8,323 nt of DNA, from NCBI GenBank assembly GCA_044350895.1, contig JBILGT010000032.1, forward strand, positions 1 through 8,323, in the 5' to 3' direction. This document shows positions 1 through 5,152 of the stretch, one piece after another. The notes below the pieces were generated by a model. The model was not told the origin of the DNA and ran no database searches. It saw only the letters and a list, made by a program, of their open reading frames with translations. Position 1 is the stretch's first letter; each line of letters starts with the position of its first letter. A program made the translations under genes and the position numbers. This DNA comes from OMIS01 sp044350895. GTDB taxonomy: Bacteria > Patescibacteriota > Microgenomatia > UBA1400 > PJMF01.

Positions 1-67
1 ATACCACTACTATATCTTTCACCTAGTAAACTATGCAATTTGGTCGTATCATTCAATCAGTCTTACC

Positions 68-814
68 TCAAAAAAGTGACCGTTTTGGAACGGTCTCCCA
101 CGTATTGCTTATCCGAACCAAATCGCGTTGGATAAGCGCATCAAAGCCGTCAGTATAGACGACAGAATCAATCTTTTTCCCTTTAATTAGGATCTTTTTT
201 ACCAGCCAATTGAGGAACTGTTTTCGCTCGGGTTTGATAAATGCTTTATAAAGTTCAGGCAATCGTTTCAAAAAGGCAATGATCTTTTCAATCTTCTGTT
301 CATCCATGTTTGCCGATGGTTTGTTGAGCTTTTCAATTTGGGATTCAACAGTAGCCAGTTCTTGTCTCAGTGGTGAGTATTTTTTCTCAATGCGTTCTTT
401 GGGAATGATCTCGCCAATTAACTGATCCTCTAAAGCATCCATTTTCTTTTCGATAACCTCTTTTCTTTTTTTGAGTGTTTTTATTTGACTGGGGATATCG
501 GTCCCTTGGTTTTGCATGAGCGTTTGCAGCTCTTTACGTAAGCCATCATAGAACCGTTCGCTGAACTTCAACCCTTTAATCCATGTTTCTAGCTGATCAT
601 GCACTTCATCCATGACTGCATAAGGCTCATTACAACTTTTGCCATAGCTTTTCTGACCAAGGCAACGATAGTACGTGTTAATTTGGCCAGTATCTTTGAT
701 ATGTTGTTCACCAGACATCAATGTGCCACAAGTATTGCAGTAAACCAAGCCAGCTAAGAACCAATTATGTTTGCTCAGAAATATGGCTGGAAAACCATCC
801 CTTATATCTCGCAA
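68..814 (-). pseudogene. Large serine recombinase, C-terminal fragment without catalytic domain
   Basis: The 248 codons match the C-terminal half of large serine recombinases (the integrase/resolvase family that integrates or excises mobile elements). Residues about 14-65 form the recombinase zinc beta-ribbon, with Cys26-x2-Cys29 and later Cys51 and Cys61. Residues about 95-165 are a charged Lys/Glu-rich coiled coil, followed by a C-terminal helical region. The N-terminal resolvase domain with its catalytic serine and the recombinase DNA-binding domain are absent; intact relatives are usually around 450-550 residues. The frame opens only after a TAG at 815-817, the first possible start is a TTG at 814, and no Shine-Dalgarno site is seen. 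Homology seems to stop near 775. It is therefore a truncated, presumably inactive remnant of an integrated element. Family assignment is firm; how the front was lost is unknown. Confidence 0.85.
70..95 (-). terminator. Rho-independent terminator of the recombinase remnant
   Basis: On the minus strand a perfect 7-bp stem (GACCGTT / AACGGTC, 78-84 with 89-95) with a 4-nt loop is followed after two bases by a run of six T. The hairpin lies inside the last codons of the recombinase remnant and the T-run reaches its stop codon, so the coding end doubles as the terminator. Strength was judged by eye, not by a folding calculation. Confidence 0.7.
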
Positions 815-972
815 CTAACTATGCAGTAAATTGGGGAATTGACACAATTAAAATTGTGGATCCAGCTAACACTAATAATGAACTTTATATTTCATCAACA
901 GACAGACTTTTGTTGCAAGATGCTGCTGAAGATGCAATAGCAGTTACTTATTGGAGCGACATTATTTGGTAA
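790..972 (+). pseudogene. Possible 3' remnant of an unidentified gene at the recombinase junction
   Basis: A plus-strand frame runs to a TAA at 970-972. Its first part (from 721) is only the antisense of the recombinase fragment, but from about 790 on it has no sense counterpart on the other strand. There it reads as plausible protein, alternating hydrophobic and polar residues and ending in the aromatic-rich TYWSDIIW. No start codon or ribosome-binding site belongs to this stretch, so if real it is the C-terminus of a gene cut at the same breakpoint that removed the front of the recombinase. I do not recognise a family. It could also be a chance open frame of about 60 codons. Confidence 0.3.
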
Positions 973-991
973 GCCGTTGTATTATGCAACA

Positions 992-1420
992 TTATGCTGT
1001 GTGAGATGTTTGACACGTCTGACAGGTCCCGAAAAAATCACTGACGTGCTGAGAAATTCTAAACCCAGTTTTCTCCACCACAGCATGCTCTGCTTCGTGA
1101 TTTTCTTCCATATGAATGTGTTCGACCTTCCCACAAGTGTCACAAATTAAGTGAGAGCAATCCGAGGCTTTTTCGTAGTAGTACTTACCGCTTTGCAGAT
1201 CAACTTTTTTGGCAATGCCATCACTGACAAAGGTTTCCAGGTTGCGGTAAATAGTGACCTGATCAAACGTGATGTTTTTAGCCTTGAGATACTCAGCACA
1301 AGCAGCGGCATCGATGGGTAGCTCGGACTCAATTAAGTGCTCCAGCAACGCTAACCGTAATGGGGTAACTTTTAGCCCCATTTTTCTGAGCTGACTTGAG
1401 TAGTCTGTTTGGACTTTCAT
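992..1420 (-). CDS. Fur-family metal-dependent transcriptional regulator
   Basis: The 142-aa length and layout are those of Fur/Zur/PerR/Nur repressors, which bind DNA as metal-loaded dimers. Residues 1-80 are the winged helix, with recognition helix TFDQVTIYRNLETF (51-64). The dimerisation domain carries CxxC at 93-96 and CxxC at 133-136, the usual four-Cys structural zinc site. Candidate sensing residues are Glu83, Cys88, His90, His101, His103, His108, His112 and His125. The place before LIC, typically His-rich (HHDHLIC-like), reads DCSHLIC, so a Cys stands at 88 where a His is usual; Zur proteins also use a Cys in their sensory site. The metal cannot be fixed from sequence. The gene is divergent from the operon starting at 1523, with a 102-bp intergenic region holding a perfect palindrome over both promoters, implying autoregulation. 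Its ATG is only 7 nt after a TATAAT and has no Shine-Dalgarno site, so the mRNA is probably leaderless. Confidence 0.93.
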   Translation of the reverse strand: MKVQTDYSSQLRKMGLKVTPLRLALLEHLIESELPIDAAACAEYLKAKNITFDQVTIYRNLETFVSDGIAKKVDLQSGKYYYEKASDCSHLICDTCGKVEHIHMEENHEAEHAVVEKTGFRISQHVSDFFGTCQTCQTSHTA

Positions 1421-1427
1421 ATCTGAT

Positions 1428-1457
1428 ATTATACCCCTTGTTTTCTATTAAATGCAA
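1428..1457 (-). promoter_or_regulatory. Promoter of the Fur-family gene
   Basis: On the minus strand TTGCAT (1457-1452) and a consensus TATAAT (1433-1428) are separated by 18 bp. The -10 ends 7 nt before the ATG at 1420, which would put the transcript start at or next to the start codon. The -35 is formed by the left arm of the palindrome, so repressor binding would block this promoter. Confidence 0.65.
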
Positions 1458-1473
1458 GTTAGTTGCATTTAAT
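1447..1473. promoter_or_regulatory. Palindromic operator between the Fur-family gene and the operon (site 1)
   Basis: Two perfect 11-bp arms (ATTAAATGCAA and TTGCATTTAAT) flank a 5-bp spacer GTTAG. The internal 20 bases at 1452-1471 recur exactly at 7081-7100 in the clp promoter. The arms supply the -35 elements of both divergent promoters. Being next to a Fur-family gene and repeated at a second promoter, it is very probably that regulator's binding site. The core aTGCAA-N5-TTGCAt has the half-site and spacing I recall for the Streptomyces Nur box; binding itself is inferred. Confidence 0.8.
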
Positions 1474-1491
1474 CATGTTTTAAGGTAAGAT
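1463..1491 (+). promoter_or_regulatory. Promoter of the three-gene operon
   Basis: TTGCAT (1463-1468, the right arm of the operator) and TAAGAT (1486-1491) are spaced by 17 bp. The predicted start near 1498 gives a leader of about 25 nt before the ATG at 1523. The -10 matches the consensus at only four of six bases, so a moderate promoter is expected. The -35 lies inside the operator. Confidence 0.55.
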
Positions 1492-1512
1492 ACTCGAGTT
1501 ATAAATAAAATT

Positions 1513-1518
1513 AGGAGG
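1513..1518 (+). promoter_or_regulatory. Strong Shine-Dalgarno site of the 77-aa gene
   Basis: AGGAGG lies 4 nt before the ATG at 1523. It is the only full-consensus ribosome-binding site on the plus strand here; the two downstream operon genes have none, so this site probably feeds the whole operon by translational coupling. Confidence 0.75.
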
Positions 1519-1522
1519 CCAT

Positions 1523-1756
1523 ATGGCTCACGAGCACGAAGGTTGCAGGCATTGTAGTCAATTGAATTTGCTGGGTATCCAAGCAGGACATGATTCCCGA
1601 GAGCACCAAGTGCTCCACCAGATTGAATCAGAAACCGGCTTGGGAATTGCTAACCCATCATTGGCAAAGCTTTTGATTGATGCCTTAGCACAATACCGCA
1701 TCGAGGACATCACAGAAGCAGTTATTTTTGGAGTTCTCGGAAGTTTAAATAGCTAA
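1523..1756 (+). CDS. Small His/Cys-rich protein, first gene of the Fur-box operon
   Basis: This is a 77-aa protein of no family I recognise. The N-terminus is crowded with potential metal ligands: His3, His5, Cys8, His10 and Cys11 in HEHEGCRHC, then His23, His28 and His32. The second half (about 38-77) is hydrophobic to amphipathic and predicted helical, with LAKLLIDALAQ and ITEAVIFGVLG. There is no signal peptide and no convincing membrane span. The start is fixed by AGGAGG just upstream. It is first in the operon behind the palindromic operator and ends 8 nt before the 1022-aa gene. Ligand-rich sequence plus metalloregulator control suggests a metal-binding or metal-sensing role, such as a small chaperone or adaptor. 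That function is inference; the gene itself is well supported. Confidence 0.8.
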   Translation: MAHEHEGCRHCSQLNLLGIQAGHDSREHQVLHQIESETGLGIANPSLAKLLIDALAQYRIEDITEAVIFGVLGSLNS

Positions 1757-1764
1757 TCTTTCCA

Positions 1765-4700
1765 ATGAGATCACCGGAAACACAGACATTCCATAGTCCT
1801 TCTAAAGAAGAGTTACCAAAAACCCAGGCAACTCTTGTTTTAGGTGAACCCTTTTTGGAACAGACTGCACCAAATGAAAGGCACGAGAAAGGCAAAGTTT
1901 TACTAACATATGGTTTACAAGCAAAGTCTGTTCAGGAGGCTCTAAGTTTTAGGGGCAAAAAGAATAAAATCTACCCTTTACATATATCTGAACCCCTACA
2001 ACGAGAACGCCAGGTTATCTCTAGAACTCGTGCTTTAGCTCAAGCCCAACGAGAGAAATCTTCTACACCTAATTCTCTTGAAGATTTGCCAGCTTTTCTT
2101 GAGGACCAACTTTATGAAAAATCCATTGATGAAAAAACAAATAAAGAAGTATTGACGCCCGTTTTTAGTGAGGATACCTTGCGTATTCTCTTTGATTCGC
2201 GAACTTCTTCTCGGCTACCCAAGATACGAGACGCACGTTTTTCTACCCGAAAATCACCCTACGATGAAAGTGTTTCTCGATTAGAAACTCAGATAAGGTT
2301 AGAAAATGCCGTTACAGGTCAAATAAAAGATAGAAAGGAAAAAAGTCAGCTTGGAGAAATAAAAAATGATGAAGAGCGGTTTGGTCTAGTTGCTGACCAC
2401 TTTATTGATTATGCTCAAACTGATAAACCCTCAAACGAAAACAAAAAAGATAAAAAAAAACAACTTCGTAAACTTTACTCGATGTTTGGCCTATCAGAGT
2501 TCAGCTTCGAAGCTTTAGTGGGTACGCATGGGCAACTTGTTATTTCTGACTTTCTTGATAACCTGCAGTTCGCTCTTAATTTAAACCCTACAAGTAATGA
2601 TCGAAAAGCATTGCTAGCCCTAGCAGCGGTAACTTCTGAAAAAGAGTTTCCAGCTGTCCACCAATTGGTTTCCGCAATTACCGAATATGACTCTCGACCT
2701 AAACGAAGTAAAGCTAAAACACAACAAAGTACCCCTGTTGAAGAGTTTTTTGCTTCTAATAAGAGAAGACTTGATCCAGTAAAACGTGAGCAAATTAAGC
2801 AGGGACGTAAACAATTCACTGATCAATTCGCAAATAATTTAAAAAAGAAAAGACAAGCACATACTACAGATCCCAAATTGATGCTTGAAGGCTTATTAGC
2901 ATTTCATGATGTAGAAGCGCCTAAAGATCTTGAAAATTTTATTTCACAAATTGCTCAGAAACCTCTAGTTGAGCTCCAACATGATGAAATCGCGGTTATT
3001 CTTTCCGCTCAAATGGAGAAAATGACTGGAAGCCAAGATGCTGTTGTGAGTGATCCAACTAGACAGCTAATTGCCGACTTAACAAAACAATTAAACGACC
3101 ATGGACATTACTTTTTCAATATGGATTTTAGTGAACACCACGATAAAGATACATATCATGGTGTATTAATTACTCTCCCTGATGGAACAGTACATTTTGA
3201 TCTATGTTTGATACATACACCTGCCATTGACCTTCAACTAGCTAATCTTTCATTTGAGTTGTCTATACCATCGGTACCAACCCTTTCGGTTCCTGCTCTT
3301 TCAGGTTTCCCTGAAGCCCTTAGTGGAGTAGTTAGTTTAGGCCAGGGTCTCCCTCTCTTTGCCCAAGCCTTCGCTTTTAGTGGTGCAAGTCTGGGAACTG
3401 TTTTTTCGGGAAGTGAACGATCATCTATTACAACTTCTGGTGGTTCTACCACCAAACCAAAAACTCCAGAAGCTCCCACAAGAAAATCAAAACCACAAGT
3501 TATCTTCCAGTCATCTGGTGGTAGTGGTAGCCGGAATACAAACGAAAACGGCAAAGAAAGAAATGTTACTCCACCAGTCATGCCTAAACCAAAAGAGCGT
3601 ATAGTCAAAACACCTTCATTAAAGAAACCAGAAAAACCAAAATCAGTGCCTGTACCATCACTCTCACGACCAAAACATCGTGAGACTCCTATCTTTGTTG
3701 CTCGCAGTGCTTCAGCGCCTACAGTTTCTCGTCCGATCACCAAAGAGAGAAAAAGTACTCCGCTTATCATTTCAAAGCCTAAGGTAGAACGAGTCCCGCG
3801 AATAGTTCTTCAGCCACGAATTGTAAATCAATCGGGAAATGAACGAAAAGCGAGCTCGTTAACTTCAAGTGGTTCTGCTCGAAAAGAAACTGTTTCAAGA
3901 GGTGCAACTCAAAGCACCCGTCGTGTGAGTGAAGTTCCTGTTGCTACAACCACCGCCTCATTTTACAAACGTCTTGAACAAGTATTCCAAGAGAAACAAG
4001 TTGCAGAAGTTCGGAAAAAGCAGCAGGTAAAACCTCAGTCAGAAATGAGAACAAATGTCGTGACAGCTCCAGCTCGACGAGATATACAAAGCAAGCCGGT
4101 TGCAACTGCGCATTCTGTAAAAGAAACAAAGCAAACGCCAGCTATTACCTCCAGTAATAAAACTGCCGAAAAGAGAACCAAAGTAGAACAAATAAAGCCG
4201 ACTGAAACCAAAAGTCAGATTAAAAAAACCAAAGTTCTGTCTCCTGAAGCTGAAATCCAAGTCCAACAGATTAAAGCGAAAGTCAACATCCGCACCCAAG
4301 AGGAAGTCTCAGTAGCTAAAGAGGTGGTAAAACAAAAACAAGTCAAAGAGGTTCGAGCTACTCAGGAACAATCCATTCCAACTCAGGCAAATAAACCTAC
4401 AGCAGAGACAACAAATGAGAATCTCGTGACTATTACTGCTGCACTTGTGGGTGGAGCGCTTTTTGAAAGCGCTAAACGTATTATCCCAATTCAAGCTCAA
4501 GAAACAGTCAGTCCAACTCTCGCCACTGAACATACAGATGCTTTGCTCACTTCTGATACGCAGCTTGATGTGGTAGGCAACCTGCTTGCTCGTCGCCATG
4601 CAGAGTATGGACAAGGTCGTGGTGGTGGTTCAGTCACAAAAAAGAAGACAAGAGCTAAGACTCCAGTACAGACAACAGATCGAGTCATGACTGCTTCTAT

Positions 4701-4833
4701 GCGAAGTTTGCCAACCAACGCTATGATCGATGTGAGTGATTCATTTAACACAGCTCGGGAAGTAAAAATGTGGGCACAAGAAGCTCTAGCCCATCCTAAA
4801 CTCATTGCGCGTTACTACGCGACTGCAGCATAA
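1765..4833 (+). CDS. 1022-aa low-complexity basic protein of unknown function
   Basis: I recognise no known domain. Residues 1-440 are charged and mixed helical, very rich in Lys, Arg, Glu and Gln. Residues about 441-490 look folded and His-rich (His446, 448, 458, 459, 465, 477, 484) and hold Cys481, the only cysteine I find in the protein. Residues about 493-549 are hydrophobic with many Ser, Gly, Ala and Pro. Residues about 551-885 are low-complexity, dominated by Lys, Arg, Pro, Thr, Ser, Val and Gln, with degenerate repeats around KPK and TP followed by Ile/Val. A short hydrophobic stretch at 887-900 (LVTITAALVGGALF) precedes a C-terminal helix ending YYATAA. No N-terminal signal peptide is visible. 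The ATG lies 8 nt after the 77-aa gene without a Shine-Dalgarno site, so coupled translation is likely. Its size, single frame and coherent reading argue for a real gene. It could be a scaffold, a nucleic-acid binder or a structural protein; none is demonstrated. Confidence 0.85.
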   Translation: MRSPETQTFHSPSKEELPKTQATLVLGEPFLEQTAPNERHEKGKVLLTYGLQAKSVQEALSFRGKKNKIYPLHISEPLQRERQVISRTRALAQAQREKSSTPNSLEDLPAFLEDQLYEKSIDEKTNKEVLTPVFSEDTLRILFDSRTSSRLPKIRDARFSTRKSPYDESVSRLETQIRLENAVTGQIKDRKEKSQLGEIKNDEERFGLVADHFIDYAQTDKPSNENKKDKKKQLRKLYSMFGLSEFSFEALVGTHGQLVISDFLDNLQFALNLNPTSNDRKALLALAAVTSEKEFPAVHQLVSAITEYDSRPKRSKAKTQQSTPVEEFFASNKRRLDPVKREQIKQGRKQFTDQFANNLKKKRQAHTTDPKLMLEGLLAFHDVEAPKDLENFISQIAQKPLVELQHDEIAVILSAQMEKMTGSQDAVVSDPTRQLIADLTKQLNDHGHYFFNMDFSEHHDKDTYHGVLITLPDGTVHFDLCLIHTPAIDLQLANLSFELSIPSVPTLSVPALSGFPEALSGVVSLGQGLPLFAQAFAFSGASLGTVFSGSERSSITTSGGSTTKPKTPEAPTRKSKPQVIFQSSGGSGSRNTNENGKERNVTPPVMPKPKERIVKTPSLKKPEKPKSVPVPSLSRPKHRETPIFVARSASAPTVSRPITKERKSTPLIISKPKVERVPRIVLQPRIVNQSGNERKASSLTSSGSARKETVSRGATQSTRRVSEVPVATTTASFYKRLEQVFQEKQVAEVRKKQQVKPQSEMRTNVVTAPARRDIQSKPVATAHSVKETKQTPAITSSNKTAEKRTKVEQIKPTETKSQIKKTKVLSPEAEIQVQQIKAKVNIRTQEEVSVAKEVVKQKQVKEVRATQEQSIPTQANKPTAETTNENLVTITAALVGGALFESAKRIIPIQAQETVSPTLATEHTDALLTSDTQLDVVGNLLARRHAEYGQGRGGGSVTKKKTRAKTPVQTTDRVMTASMRSLPTNAMIDVSDSFNTAREVKMWAQEALAHPKLIARYYATAA

Positions 4834-4843
4834 ATGAAGTTCT

Positions 4844-5152
4844 ATGCAAAGAAAAAAACTTAGAGTGATAGTGAGGCCATGGCAACCAAGAAATTTGCCA
4901 TACCCTGTCAGTCAAACGCGACTAAAATTCTTCATTCAGACTCACGTCACGTCATTTGATGAGATTGTCTATCTTGGCTGGGTGAGAAGATTAGAGGAAG
5001 GAAAGCGAGTTGTGAAGTTTTTAGTAGCTACTGGTCCCTCTCGCCTCGTTGCCAAACAACGATTCAAAGAAGGCAATATCACTGATGGTCAGCTGTGGGA
5101 GATCACTCCTAGTACACAATCCGTTCCCCAGGCTTCACCTGATCTTGCATAA
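4844..5152 (+). CDS. Small basic protein of unknown function, third gene of the operon
   Basis: This 102-aa protein belongs to no family I recognise. The N-terminus is basic (MQRKKLRVIVRPW). Residues about 25-85 alternate hydrophobic and charged residues in a way that suggests a small beta-rich fold, including FDEIVYLGWVRRLEEGKR and VVKFLVATGP. The last 15 or so residues are polar and look disordered. There are no cysteines, no membrane span and no signal peptide. The frame opens after a TGA at 4835-4837, so the ATG at 4844, 10 nt after the 1022-aa stop, is the natural start; there is no Shine-Dalgarno site, again suggesting coupling. The 3' end overlaps the convergent clp gene by 44 bp. Co-transcription suggests it works with the two upstream proteins, possibly as a partner of the large one. 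Confidence 0.75.
   Translation: MQRKKLRVIVRPWQPRNLPYPVSQTRLKFFIQTHVTSFDEIVYLGWVRRLEEGKRVVKFLVATGPSRLVAKQRFKEGNITDGQLWEITPSTQSVPQASPDLA

Noticed and set aside
34..39. Single ATGCAA or TTGCAT half-sites near 34, 984 and 4844
   Set aside because: Only one arm is present at each place, with no matching partner at 5-bp spacing; six-base matches are expected by chance in a window this long.
992..1420. Naming the regulator fur, zur, perR or nur
   Set aside because: Family membership is clear but the metal or signal cannot be decided from this sequence; the operator hints at Nur and Cys88 at Zur, which disagree.
3234..3770. Minus-strand open frame of 178 codons inside the 1022-aa gene
   Set aside because: It is a shadow of the low-complexity coding region, has no Shine-Dalgarno site or promoter, and its sequence mirrors the Ser/Pro/Thr/Lys bias of the sense strand. 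The same holds for the other antisense frames in 2475-4805.
3556..4420. Repeat-rich region considered as a CRISPR array or tandem DNA repeat
   Set aside because: The repetition is only a loose amino-acid pattern in one long reading frame; there are no identical DNA repeats with regular spacers.
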